Made by a program: the position numbers and the translations under genes
DNA from: Prostheceraeus crozeri
Taxonomy: Eukaryota > Platyhelminthes > Polycladida > Euryleptidae
Reading direction: 5' to 3'
DNA: 64,000 nucleotides
Assembly: GCA_907163375.1 (NCBI GenBank)
Contig: CAJQUW010005559.1
Location: 1-64,000 of the forward strand
Shown: positions 1-10,995 of the stretch, piece after piece
Numbering within the stretch: position 1 is the stretch's first letter
Layout of the letters: each line of letters opens with the position of its first letter
Notes under the pieces: generated by a model
Database searches by the model: none
Told to the model about the DNA's origin: nothing
The model's input: the letters and a program-made list of their open reading frames with translations, nothing else

Positions 1-222
1 CTTAGCTATCGTCCATCGTTTTCTTAATTTATTATAATGTTCTAGTTTAAGTAATAATTGGGCTTCCTTATCTTTCATGTACCTGACTCTATCTTTGTGT
101 TTTGCTATATCCATTTCATTGGGAACCGAAGGTTTTATTTCATATGATAATGAAGGATATAAGGGGGCTGATGGTTCTTTTGTTTTTACATCTTCCATTT
201 TTAAATGAATATTTTTGTTCAT
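1..222 (-). CDS. Partial ORF at window edge, possibly Polinton/Maverick-related
   Basis: An open frame runs from an ATG at 222 (a second ATG lies at 198) off the left edge of the window, giving 74 codons with no stop. The product has a short proline-rich stretch (PSAPLYPSL) followed by a charged, probably helical segment ending in KLEHYNKLRKRW. From memory this layout resembles small unnamed proteins carried by Polinton-like and related elements in cnidarians and other invertebrates, but that is recall, not a search. The AT-rich reiterated sequence just outside it (235-402) would fit an element end. Only the N-terminal part is visible, so whether the element is whole cannot be judged. It could equally be an unrelated small gene. 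Confidence 0.35.
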   Translation of the reverse strand, partial: MNKNIHLKMEDVKTKEPSAPLYPSLSYEIKPSVPNEMDIAKHKDRVRYMKDKEAQLLLKLEHYNKLRKRWTIAK

Positions 223-234
223 GGGTCATACTTT

Positions 235-402
235 AAGGTACTTTCCTATTTTGTATCTATTTTAGCCCGTGAATTGGTGATTTTAGAGGTACTTTCCTAT
301 TTTTGTATTTTTTTTATTTTTGTATCTATTTTAGCTGTTTTTTTATAAATTTCAGGGGGTCCCTATTTTTTTGTATTTTTTTTATTTTTTGTATCTACCT
401 AG
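235..402. repeat. Degenerate AT-rich tandem repeat
   Basis: About three imperfect units share the core GGTACTTTCCTATTTT followed by TTTGTATCTATTTTAG. They lie directly upstream of the edge ORF, between it and unrelated sequence that begins near 403. They may mark the end of the element carrying that ORF. Confidence 0.5.
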
Positions 403-1881
403 GTGTGGGATTCGGTGCTGAGCGAAGCGATGCGCCGAATCCTATACCCTATACTACTTAGCACTCGTGTCTCGTGTTGAGACGATGATCATTTGTCGAG
501 CTTCTTCTCTGACAACAGCTTCCGCCTGATAGAGTATCACTGGTCTGTAATTCCAGCGCATGTGCATGCATGTGCAATATATCTCCTTAGCCGGTGCTTT
601 GTTAAAGTGTGCTGAACTGGACTAATTTAATTATGCAATTGATGATAAAATGATTTTATTATGTGATAATGAAAATATTAGACAAACTAGCATGCGTATC
701 TTGGATCTGCGAACATGCCTCCTCCCCCTCATGTTACTTCATCACTGTTGTTATACTCTGTCTACATGCTGCTGGCCCCATGCCACTGTAATTCGATACT
801 GTATTGACATTTGATTGACTTTAATCCGACAGCAAGTTATGTACGTGATCCATGTGTAACTCAATCTGTTCTTCTTTCGGGTATTTTCTTCTAAAAGAAA
901 AACTTTTGAATTTTGAATTTTGAAATCCACATGATCAGGAAAGATTGATAGTGTAGACTGGTAAAACAACAAAGCTTCCTTTTTTCAAGAAATGAAGATA
1001 AATTTCGGTTAAGTCGGCTATGAGAGTCAGTTATGAATGTATTGTATATGAGACATCCAAATTAATTATTTTTGCTATCTAATTTCAATTTTTAAGAGGT
1101 CATTTTCTACCTCATAATTAAAGGTTAAGATCTTGTCTCGATCCTCACACCGACCAATTGATTGACAAGATCCAATTTTTGAATAAGTTACTTCTGCATG
1201 AGAACTTTTACACGCGCCTTGATTGCCAATTTCAAAAAGCTCTCAATAATCTTTGATAAGCACTTACTCACATTCATTTCAGGAGCCGTACATGTCAAAG
1301 TCTCTCATCCATCGGATAAAAAGAAGATAATCTAACCTTGAGATGCAGCTTCTCTACCGCTCTATGAAGATTGCATGCATATTGTCACTCCTATGAACTC
1401 TCATGCAAAGGATATAAATGCATCAACCATGAAATGAAAGTACAAATGATGAGCAGTTTCAAGTCTTATTTAGAAACCTTCATTAATGTGTTGGTTGTAC
1501 TTTATTATTACATAATCTCATTCATTCGCGTTTTTAGACTTATTTTTACCTGTTGCCCCGTTGGGAAATATACATGAACTATTTTCGGCGGCTCATCAAT
1601 CGATGAACTGTTAACTAGCCTTGAAATTTATAATTTAGCCTCATTGAAGTTCATTTCATTCATTTTTCCTGCCATTCACTTCATTGATAATGTTGAAATT
1701 ATCTGGTAATTGATGATGTGAAACTTTGGCGCCTGTCGGCTGCGACGACGTCAACCACCTGCCAAATCTTCAAAATCGTGCTAATTAATCAGAAGTGCTG
1801 TGAATTCAGGGAAATTTGATGAGATTTCACGCTGTGGTTGTTGTACTTTCATTTCCTCGAGAGTTAATTTGATAACGGGAA
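403..1881. other. No gene or repeat recognised
   Basis: AT-rich sequence with only short random ORFs. The stretch 403-480 is more GC-rich (GATGCGCCGAATCC) and may still belong to the element at the left edge. Confidence 0.4.
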
Positions 1882-1884
1882 CGT

Positions 1885-2110
1885 CTCTGTGACACAGTGG
1901 CTAAGTGCTTGGCCTAGCGATCATCTGGTCGTGCTCCAGCTCCGAAAGTGACATTGGAGGTCGTCAGGATGGGTATCCGTAGTGAAAGATAAATGTGCCC
2001 CATATTAAAGGTCAACTATGTCAGCACCGACGAATTCCCCGGTATATACGGGTTGTATCAGCAAGCTAATGATTTTGTAAAACTACATGCAATCAATAGT
2101 TAGTTGCCAT
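1885..2110 (+). mobile_element. tRNA-derived SINE, degraded
   Basis: A tRNA-like head starts near 1890 with an A-box-like stretch (ACACAGTGGCTAAGTGC) and, about 40 bases on, a damaged B-box region (GGTCGTGCTCCAGCTCC). A tail with GTGCCCCATATTAAAGG and AATTCCCCGG follows. The head no longer folds as a full cloverleaf, so it is not a functional tRNA gene. The head-plus-tail layout is that of an RNA polymerase III SINE mobilised by a LINE. Confidence 0.65.
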
Positions 2111-3400
2111 GCAAGAAACAATTAACCCTCGCCCCACAGGTGGGGGAGGGGGGGCTGGCAAATTTTTTGATTAACTTTTAAATCAAGCAAGCTATGGCCA
2201 TCAGATTTCTAATAGCATACTTTCTCCGTATAATGCAACTTTTGATCGAAGAAAAATGAATTTGACACAATATTTTTGGCGTGAGAGATATTCTAAAATT
2301 TGAATGATTAAAAATTTGAATAATAAAATTTCAGTATACATTCACTTTTAATGTGTAGTGCAGCATCAATCCTTAATGAAATAAGTTGAGATTACATAGA
2401 AGATTCCTCCTAGTAAAATAGAGATATTCACAAGTACAAATATTTGAATTTGAAATTATCTGCTTATTACGTATGCATGAATTCAAATTTCAAATGTGAT
2501 ATTTTATTATTTTTGAACTTTTTAGTTCTGCATCGAATTGAAAATTTTCAGAATCAAATTGCTTTTAGCCTCACTGTCTCGATAAAAGTCACCGAATCGG
2601 GTTGCTTCCTCACCTGCAGAAGCTAAATAGTACTAAATGAGTGATTTTAGTGATGTTTGAGCGGAACTGAAAGTTTGAATTATTTGGCCTCTGACTTCAT
2701 CTAATACAATTTTGTAATCTCAGAGCGATTGATAATCATCGTTTTATTAACCGCCTTAACTAGATCTTTCGATTAGTGTATAGTTTATTAGTTTTTGTCG
2801 TCATTTTCCATTTCAAATAGTGATTTAATGGAAATCTGTTAAAAATTGGCGGTTTTCCACTTTTGACCTTCAACACAGCTCGCGGATGACCTTAGAAATA
2901 AAACTGATGCTGGTTTTCTGAATCCCCTTCCAATGCATTTGCAATTGATGTATGGTTTGGCTAATTTGACATGATAGCTCGGGAGATCAGCCATTCCCTC
3001 AATGGGTCGCGTTCGGAAAAGTACCTCACTGGGGAGAGGGTATAGCTATCTACAGTACTTTGAAAATATTCAACCACAGATCAAGGATAAAATGCAACAG
3101 ACACATAGTGAAATTGCCGGATTCCGGAAAGTCGCCAAAAGTGAGCAAGAAAGATGACAAAAGTGCGTTAGAGGTTCGCCCTCATATATCATGCAACAAA
3201 TTTAGGGCATCAGAAATTATCTTACTGTTCTGATAAACCCGCCATACCAGAGTGCATCCTGATCGCGAAGGGGCGCAGATTTGATTCCTCAGTACTTCTA
3301 AAGCAAATGCATTTCTCCGATTCACATGAAATGCACGGTACAATACATTTGTTTTGTAATGGCGGTACCCACTTCCTGCAACTAGCTCATCTTTGCAAAA
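2111..3400. other. No gene or repeat recognised
   Basis: AT-rich sequence. A G-rich run (GGTGGGGGAGGGGGGG) sits at about 2140. The 60-codon open frame near 2444 has no family signature. Confidence 0.4.
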
Positions 3401-4213
3401 GGCCTAAAAATGTATTACATATTTCCTTCTTCCCGAGTACTTAGACAATTATTACCATAGAGAATTCTTCAAAGACAAAAGACCCCGTCGGTAATATTAT
3501 TTGTGAGCTTTCAGATGATTTATCATTTCTCATGCACAGCAAGTTGAGAATGAATAAAACATGAATTGGTTCACAAAACACGCAAAAACTAAGTACACAT
3601 CACATTGAATGACACGATACTCTACTACCACCTAACACTGACATTATCTTTGCTCTATGCTACTATGCAATGCATTACAGAAGCAATTTTAAACGACGAA
3701 AATTGCCACTAACTATTGCATTATAAGTAATATTTTAACTATGAAATACTTTGCAAAAAGAATTAAGTCACTAAGCTACTGGAAGAAGGACGCGCAACAC
3801 CAGTCAATGAACATATTCTCAGCAACAACACATTTAACAGAGACAGTGGCGCTTCGATTGGCCGGTGTTGGAAGTCTTTCTTCCAGTAACTGTGATTTCC
3901 TCCTCTTTGCTAAAATTTTGCTTATAGTGCGGTAGGTAGTAGTAGTTTTATTCGTTTTTGTCTGCTTCTGTTATGAATTACATAGTAGCATAGCGCAAAG
4001 ATAATGTCAGTGTTAGGTGGTAGTAGAGTATCGTATCATTCAATGTGATGTGTACTTAGCCTTTGCGTGTCATGTGAACCAATTCATGTTTTATTCATTC
4101 TCAACTTGCTATGCCTGAGGAAGGATGAATCACCTGAAAGCTCGCAAATAAAATTACCGACAGGGTCTTTTGTCTTTGAAGAATATTTCTTTGGGAATAA
4201 TGGCCTAAAAATG
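3401..4213. mobile_element. Foldback element with ~245-bp inverted arms
   Basis: Arms at about 3443-3690 and 3966-4207 are inverted copies of each other, roughly 85-90% identical by eye. Examples are AGACAAAAGACC with GGTCTTTTGTCT and AGTGTTAGGTGG with its complement. The ~275-bp centre is unique in the window. The 12-base word GGCCTAAAAATG occurs at 3401-3412 and again in the same orientation at 4202-4213, so it could be a target duplication or chance. There is no transposase frame, so this is a non-autonomous element. Confidence 0.75.
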
Positions 4214-4348
4214 GCAATTCAAGATATAAAATCAAGAATTTTGACAGGGTTTTGAAATTTTAAAGATTTTGCCAAGTTGTGTCTTTAAATCTCTTTCATG
4301 ATTGCTGCTTTCGATGCCAAGCTGGTTTATGCAAACATGTGTTATTAT

Positions 4349-5415
4349 TAGTGATGCAAATGGAAAATTTTCCAGAAAATTTTCCGGAAAATTTTGAAAT
4401 TTATTTTTCGATGATTGACGTTTTTTCCTTTGTTTTGGAGACGTATTATAGTCGTTTGAAAACACTATGTAATATTCAAAGTCCGAAAACTTCTCTATTA
4501 TCCCTGTATGTTAACTTTTGGTGCCAACTGCGCCTTTTCCATGTCTATTTCAGTCTTTCCAAATGAATTTCAGACATTCGATGGATTTCAGATTTCGCTA
4601 GCTGAATTTCAGATATCTGTCACAAGCTCAACTTTGAAAAGATTTTTAATTCCACTGGAGATCTCCAATTCATCTGGACCATATCTGAAATTCATTTGGG
4701 CAGATCTGAAATCGATTTGGAACTATCTGAACCATCTGAACTAGAAATGGAGAATGTGCATCCTCAACGAAGATATCGGACAATGCGCCAGAAGTTTGAA
4801 GATATCATGGATATTCTTTTACTCATCACAGATATCTTTAGTTTCCAAATATCTCACGAGTTTGCAGTCTTTATATCTTCCAATACGGTCGCTCATGAAT
4901 GCTGCGTGGACTGTGTGCTTATACTTCACAATTGTTCATCAACACATGGAGAATTTGCATCACTGATCAACGCTACATAATAAAACTTAACTTTCAAGCT
5001 AATAAGCAAACTCCAAAATGAAGTACATTATTTTTGCTCCAGATCTTTCATATTGCATAAAATTATACCCCTATTGTAAAGCAAGATTCACGTTATCCCA
5101 AACGGTGTCTGTGTGATAATTAAAAATGCTAACAATTTAGTACAAGCCACTGGTGGTAAAGGAATGTTCAAAAATCCGCGGACAGAAATCGTTTTGCTAC
5201 GATCGCTTTAATCGAAATAATGATGAAATCAAGAGTTTTAGACCCAATTTATTGTTACACAGCTGCCTCGGCAGTGGAAGCGCTCAAATTATAAGGCCTA
5301 TCGCAAAAAATCAAAACTTTCAATATTTTCCAAATTTTCCATAATTTTCCAATATTTTCCATAATTTTCCACGGTAAATTTTGATTCAAAATTTTCCGAA
5401 AAATTTTCATCACTA
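4349..5415. mobile_element. Non-autonomous hAT-type element with perfect 8-bp TSD
   Basis: The termini are TAGTGATG (4349-4356) and CATCACTA (5408-5415), continuing inward as imperfect inverted repeats rich in GGAAAATTTTCC. The element is flanked on both sides by GTTATTAT (4341-4348 and 5416-5423), an exact 8-bp direct repeat, which is the hAT-superfamily target duplication length. The interior (1067 bp in all) has several copies of ATTTCAGA/TCTGAAAT in both orientations around 4565-4740. Open frames inside (4508-4980) look like by-products of this repetition. No hAT transposase is visible. Confidence 0.88.
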
Positions 5416-5888
5416 GTTATTATCAACACATACTGAATTGTGAAGAGAGTACAACTCTAATAAACGTGATAAAACACGGAAGATTTTCCGCCAAAACTAC
5501 TCAATTCAATGTATTTGTGAAATGATATTCTACAAATGTAATTAGTTTCAAATGTTATTTTAGTGGACAAGGACGACTTGCAGATACTCAAAGAATTCAG
5601 AATTTACTACTTACAATAACAAAAAGAGTAGCAAGTAGTATTTGCATGATATTTGAATTTCAAATGTTCTGTTCGATGTCTATGATATGATGAATGGGCA
5701 TGACATCAATCATAAATTCAGATTTATAAAATTGTGTATTCATACTAAAATTCGATGTGCTCTGTTGAAAGGTCCCACATAAAATGTAGGTGAAATTTTC
5801 TTTAGAAAACGACTTTTCAAAATTAGTCATAAATTTGACCTTTGTGACTCTAGTGACTCTATTAGATAATATTAGATTTCTTGACTCT
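5416..5888. other. No gene or repeat recognised
   Basis: AT-rich spacer between the hAT-type element and the LINE fragment. A short duplicated phrase (TGACTCTAGTGAC-like) occurs near 5845-5890. Confidence 0.35.
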
Positions 5889-6946
5889 AGTGACGCAATT
5901 AGATAATCAACTTCCACGAGAACAAGTTGGATTCCGCAATGGATTTTCAACGATAGACCATCTGCACACAGTTAAGCAACTAAAAGAGAAATGTAAGTAA
6001 TATAACATTCCCATTTGCATGGCCTATATTGACTTCCAAAGGGCATTTGATTCAGTGAAGTTCCCGTCTGTCTTCAGCATCATAAAAGCACATGGTCTAA
6101 GTGAAGAATGCAGTACATTACACTATGCAGTACATTTACAAAGACACAGAAATACGTGGCCGTCTGGAACAACCCGCAGATGACATCAGCATTAAGAAGG
6201 GAGTATGCCAAGGTGACACCATCTCACCAAAACTTTTTTCTTCATGCCTAGAGAACATCTTCGGAACAACAAGCAACGGAAAGCAAATGGCACGGTCTAC
6301 TAATGAACAAAAGGAAAACAAAAGTAATGTTCGCAGCAGGATGTCAACCGCAGCAAATAAGATTAGATAATGAAGTAATCAATGAGTGCGAAAAGTATAA
6401 CGATCTGGGACAGAAATTTTCTCGAACTAAGAAAAGCTGGGATGATGAAATTAAGTGGAGAATCGTGTTCGGTTGGAAGATTTTCGGCAAGTACTTGGAT
6501 ATATCAAATAGTAGAGCTCCCAGGAGCTTAAAGAAGAAGCTCTTCCAAGCTTGTCTGATGCCCTGCATGAAGATAGCAGCAGCTCAGCACAAGATGGAAA
6601 GAAGCATGGAAAACATTAGATGGGAAGACAGAAAAACAAATGCATGGGTAAGACAGCAGACGGGCAAACTGACTTTCTCGTAACAATCAAGAAGGCGAAA
6701 TTGAGGTGGTCTGGGCATATATTCAAATTGAAGGTCAGCAAGTGCACATGCAACATCACTAATTGGTGCCCTATTGAATGGAAGCGACGGAAAGGAAGAC
6801 CACCCACGAAATGGAGAGACGACCTAGACGATTTTTGGAACAGTTTCGACTGCGGAAGGAGGATGGAAGACAGGAGAAATTGGAGGATACATGGCGACGC
6901 GTGTCTCCAGAAGTGGAGAACAATCGGCTGATGATGATGAGTGGGC
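5889..6946 (+). mobile_element. RTE-type LINE, 5'-truncated 3' half
   Basis: Reverse-transcriptase pieces run in order. REQVGFRNGFSTIDHL starts at about 5913. YIDFQRAFDSVKF (about 6028-6066) holds the first catalytic Asp region. KKGVCQGDTISPKLF lies at about 6195-6240, and the thumb/connection region RAPRSLKKKLFQACLMP at about 6510. The C-terminal block has WSGHIFKL, RRKGRPPTKWRDDL and a final KWRTIG stop near 6931. This C-terminus, followed at once by a short GATGATGATGA tail (6930-6942), is typical of RTE-clade LINEs. There is a stop near 5998 and frame changes near 6110 and 6300. The stretch that should carry the YADD motif is deleted between about 6280 and 6300. The copy is dead and 5'-truncated. 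Confidence 0.85.
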
Positions 6947-7251
6947 CACACCTAACGATTTTTGGTGAAAAGCTGGAAAACACGCAAAAATTAAAAGTCA
7001 CAAAGAGCAGGTCAAGTCTGCATATCAACACCGCCTGAGAGGCGGGCGAGTAACTGACACGAATAGGCAATAATTGGTAAGCTTTGTGACGACTATCGAG
7101 GCCATGCATTGCAGTGCCGCATAGTTTTTTTGGTTGAATACTACTTATTAACTGCTATCATAATTAGGTTTCGAACATGCATGTGGATGAAGATCGAGCT
7201 ACCAGATCGATATTTCACACATTTCTAGGAGAAAATTTGTACACTAGTTGG
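6947..7251. other. No gene or repeat recognised
   Basis: Spacer between the LINE tail and the first CATAGAG-family MITE. Nothing recognisable. Confidence 0.35.
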
Positions 7252-8081
7252 CATAGAGTAGGGATATATAGGTAGAGTGTCGACTCAAAAAAATCTGTAT
7301 ACAGTGAAAATTTTTATATGAAACGATTCAGTTTTTGCGGATATTACGCTCCCATGGTCCAAAACATTATGTGAGCAGTTTTAAAGAAAGTCAAAATTTT
7401 GCAATTTTATATACTACCGAGATGACGCACCCTCATAAGTAGTATGAAACAAGTTGGATATCAACAGGAATGAATATTTGCTAATAAGTATTCTAACTAA
7501 ACGGAAATAACGCTAATTTGCAAGGGAATTTCATGATCCGCATTATAATGAAAAAGTCGAGATCTTATTGTATTGTTGTTGCTGAAATTTCATGGCTTTG
7601 ATTCAATTTTCATCGGCATGATTTTATAATTCACTAAATTCATGTTTCATTCCTTGAATCTGAATAGTGATGTGGACACATTTACATCTTTCAAAGTTGA
7701 TTGAAATCATTGTTTTTGATTATGCTATTTCTTATCTATCAGTGGCAGGTTGCTTATGATATGTCTCGCTTAAGGAGATTCTCTTGAGGTTGAGCATGAA
7801 AGCAATAGCAAGTCATCGAGTTAGAGTTAAACAAACATTACCTCTCCAAGGCTGTCATGACACGGACGATCTGTAAAATAATATAATTTCCTTCTGCATT
7901 ACTATCATGATCAGTCAATTCCGTTGTTATTTCTGCAAAACTGCAAAAATTTGCATATCTAACATTTGGTGACAATAACACCTGTATTCCCCTCGAGTGC
8001 ATTTAATAAAATCGAAAGTCTATGCACATTGGGATTTAATAAATGCACAGTTACCACTCTACCTAATATACTTACTCTATG
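7252..8081 (+). mobile_element. CATAGAG-family MITE, copy A (reference copy)
   Basis: The ends are CATAGAGTAGGGATATATAG and the near-complement CTAATATACTTACTCTATG, giving terminal inverted repeats of about 28 bp. The flanking octamers CTAGTTGG and GTAGTTGA match at 6 of 8 positions, consistent with a worn 8-bp target duplication. Copy D (29545-30389) shows the duplication better. The ~830-bp interior has no transposase. Subterminal phrases recur in the other copies, for example CTTGAATCTGAATAGTGATG and GGGATTTAATAAATGC. Family size, ends and duplication length suggest a hAT-mobilised MITE, though the terminal bases are not diagnostic. Confidence 0.85.
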
Positions 8082-8177
8082 GTAGTTGAGGCTTGCAACT
8101 GTACTGATACTAAAACTGAAGATACAATCCTAAGATATCAAAGTCTTGTGGATGTTTTGTTTGGAATCAGAAATGTG

Positions 8178-9264
8178 GGATAATAATAATTCTGTATTTG
8201 TGAATACAACAAGCGGTATTACAAAGAAATATACACAGGAACAAAATCACGATATGATGGAAAATTTGACAAACGAATTGTTGTAAAGAGCCATTCTTCT
8301 GTGGAAGGGACGTAGAGCTCTTGTACGTCTTATATTGCAGTTATTCTGGCGAATTTCAAAAAACTCAGCCAAAGGATGCACATTTGCATTCGTGGCTATC
8401 TTTTGTATCAGTTTTTCACAAATCTTATTGAGTAAATCTTCAAGGCTGGTCTTGTCAGTTACGTCAGCCCAACGTCTAGCAAGGACATGTAATCGTTCAA
8501 GCTTTCTGAATTTCCCTTTGCTGATGTCGCACATGACTGGCCAACAAAAAACCATATGACAGAAGACAAAAGCCATGTATGCCTGCCAAATAACGGGACC
8601 ACGATTACCGTTCAACATTAAACGTTTTACAAACGACATTATTATAACGACAGCGATTATACAAGCTATCAAACTGCACACTCCAACTCAAATCACTGGA
8701 GAAAAGAACACCTAAAATGTTCAAATGCTCAACATTCTCAATAGCACTATTATCAATAAAAATGGGCAAACATGGCGGACAAGAATTCTTGCGTGACATA
8801 GTAAGACATTTCGTCTTATCAACATTTACAACAAGTTTTTTCTTTTCGACCCAATAACAAAAACTATCGACGGAGAGTTGAAAATTGTCAACAACATTCA
8901 CATTACCGAGATGGATTAGGGTGACATCATCGGCATAGGCGATTATCTTAGTGTCATGGAGGTGCGGAAGATCATCAAGTAAAATAACGAAAAGAAGAGG
9001 CCCGAGGATGGAACCCTGGGGAACCCCACTAGTGACCACTTTCCAGGGCGTAGATATGCCATTCAAACACACACGCTGCACACGATTTTCAAGAAAACTG
9101 AAAATGAATTTAGTTACCAGCGGATTGCAACCAAAGTTCTTCATCAGAGAATTAAGAAGAACGGAATGACTCACAGAGTCGAACGCCTTTCTAAAATCAA
9201 TAGAGATAACAAGACTAAAATACAAATAACTCATGTCTAGTGAAGCGACATGTCGAGCAAACAA
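8178..9264 (-). mobile_element. CR1/Jockey-group LINE, 5'-truncated
   Basis: Read on the minus strand, 9264-8605 encodes a reverse-transcriptase core. It has SIDFRKAFDSVSHSVLL (first Asp), then TSGVPQGSILGPLLF, then IIAYADDVTLIH with an intact YADD catalytic pair, then KTKCLTMSRK and LGVLFSSDLSW. After a frame change near 8640 the thumb/C-terminal part continues to a stop at 8247, with KLERLHVLARRWADVT and ending NNSFVKFSII. The 3' tail ends in a short ATT run (about 8178-8190). The endonuclease half is absent. The palm motifs are still readable, so this copy is younger than the RTE fragment at 5889-6946. Clade within the CR1/Jockey group is uncertain. Confidence 0.85.
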
Positions 9265-9439
9265 AGTTTAGAACGAAAATGCCGTCGAGCAAAGCAATCC
9301 ATTCATTCAATGAGCAGTCAGAACAGAATTTTTTGCATTTGATGCATTTAGGCCTAATTGTAACAGATGAAAAATAACTACGTGTCCAAGCGTAGTTATG
9401 TGTTGGTCCAGGCGTGTCCTGTGTTGGTTTTAGCGAATT

Positions 9440-9479
9440 ACCCCCTGAGGAAGAGCGAACGCTCGAAACGCGTAGGGGT
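9440..9479 (+). ncRNA. Hammerhead-ribozyme-like motif (minimal type I layout)
   Basis: The core reads CTGAGGA (9445-9451, matching CUGANGA), then a hairpin GAGCG..CGCTC (9453-9464), then GAAA (9465-9468). C-GC-G makes a 2-bp stem III (9469-9472), followed by UA (9473-9474) as the UH cleavage site. GGGGT (9475-9479) pairs with ACCCC (9440-9444) as stem I. One extra A (9452) sits before stem II. Short type I hammerheads with a tiny stem III are known from Penelope-like retroelements and from small mobile retrozymes. No Penelope reverse transcriptase is visible beside it, so it would be a detached terminus. Activity is not shown. Confidence 0.6.
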
Positions 9480-9480
9480 T

Positions 9481-10294
9481 GTACATATCTTTTAATTAAC
9501 TATTTTAATCTGGTCAATAAATTTCAAGGAGAGACGAAAGCTGTTTTTAGCATCAACTCAAGTATTTTGTGTTCATGTGTTTGTGTTGGTTGCATAAGTC
9601 AATTCAGTCTGAGCTAGTGATTCATTTGATGATACTTATGATATATATGATACTCATAAATATTTTCATGTTTTGTTTATATCAGAAATCTGAATTTACG
9701 ATGAATCAAACAGAAACATGATGAGGCATGTACAGGTTACTTTAATTTGATTGATGAAATTAGTTTTGAGCTATATCATGGTGGCCATGTTTTTTTTACC
9801 ACCAAAAGCGGGACACTAAATAGACAGTAGTAAAGAAGACATGAAAAACAGCGGACTTGCATCGTGTTCGTAAAGATACGCAATAATCAACTAGATGTCA
9901 ATGCGTTGCATAAAATTTTAACAAGCAGGAATCTTTTAATTATGATTTCTTCGGTTTGTTCATTTCCACGTGCATGCCGAATGAAACAAGTGTTGTACGA
10001 ATATTTTACGAGGACCTATAGGCTTTCAGCGGTTTCCTTACGTCTATTCTTCATGACGATTTATGACAAACTGAATCATGAGTCTCAGCAAGCTCTCACA
10101 TAGTCTGAACGAAGCCTGAGAGTTAGTGCAACAAAAAGGTATAAATAGAAACATTTTTCAATTTATCTGCGACCTGATGTCGGTAGTGTGAACGGGTCTG
10201 AGACCTAGGTCTCAGCAGATCTCACGTCATGTCTCAGCGAGTCTCAGCATCGATAGGTAAGTGAATGAGTGGCTCAAGAAAATGAGGGGTTTCC
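9481..10294. other. No gene or repeat recognised
   Basis: The first part may belong to the element that carried the hammerhead-like motif. A cluster of GTCTCAG/TCTCAGC words lies at 10080-10250. No coding signature. Confidence 0.35.
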
Positions 10295-10992
10295 TAGTCC
10301 TGTAACCACGATTAGTTTCTGCAGGGAACGAGGCTGAAAATGAGACTTTCACAGGATGATGTACAGATTGTAGAACATGTCTGCTAGGAATCAAATCATC
10401 TGCCGAGTTCTACTTGGTTCCTCTTCTTGTCAGACAGCTTCAAAGAAAAACACATATAAATGCAATGTGACGCAGATTGCAGTTTTTGCTCATAATGAAA
10501 TGTTCCATATTTTCTATGATTAAGTGAAAAATGCTAAGCCCAGAATCGTAATTTTTGACATAGAATGTTTTCAGGTCATTTCTTATCATGTTCTTTCATC
10601 CCTGTCTATAAAACTAAACACATTCAGATTTGGCAAGCCTCCTAATGTCGACAAACACAGACATCTTGGCTAATTTCATCCTCATTGAACCATATTCTTG
10701 CATACATCGCCCATAAGAAGCATGATAACAGCACATGAACATGATAGGAAATAGCCTGAAGACATATCATGACTCTAGACTTAATACTTTTCAGTTGATA
10801 AGAGAAAACATAGAAAATATCATTTTTGCAAGGAAATGCATTTTACGTTTCTTTAGTTTAACGTGTTTTTCTTTGGTCGTATATAACTCGACAGACGCGG
10901 ATATTCGGAGTGGGCATATGGTGCACATCATTCTGTGAAAGTCCAATTCTCGGCCTCCTTCCCTGCAGAAACTATTTCTAGCTGCCAGACTA
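10295..10992 (+). mobile_element. TAGTCC-family MITE, copy 1
   Basis: The left end TAGTCCTGTAACCA with GTTTCTGCAGGGAACGAGG (about 10315) is mirrored at the right by CCTCCTTCCCTGCAGAAAC and GCTGCCAGACTA (ending 10992). The 3-bp word TCC flanks both sides (10292-10294 and 10993-10995), giving a 3-bp target duplication. The ~700-bp body is shared with the copies near 13.9, 30.7 and 35.9 kb. There is no transposase. The 3-bp duplication suggests a PIF/Harbinger-like or other 3-bp-duplicating source, but the terminal bases do not decide. Confidence 0.8.
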
Positions 10993-10995
10993 TCC

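Noticed and set aside
4232-4566. Overlapping frames with ENFPENFPENF repeats
   Set aside because: The peptide repeat only reflects the GGAAAATTTTCC palindromes at the hAT-type element end.
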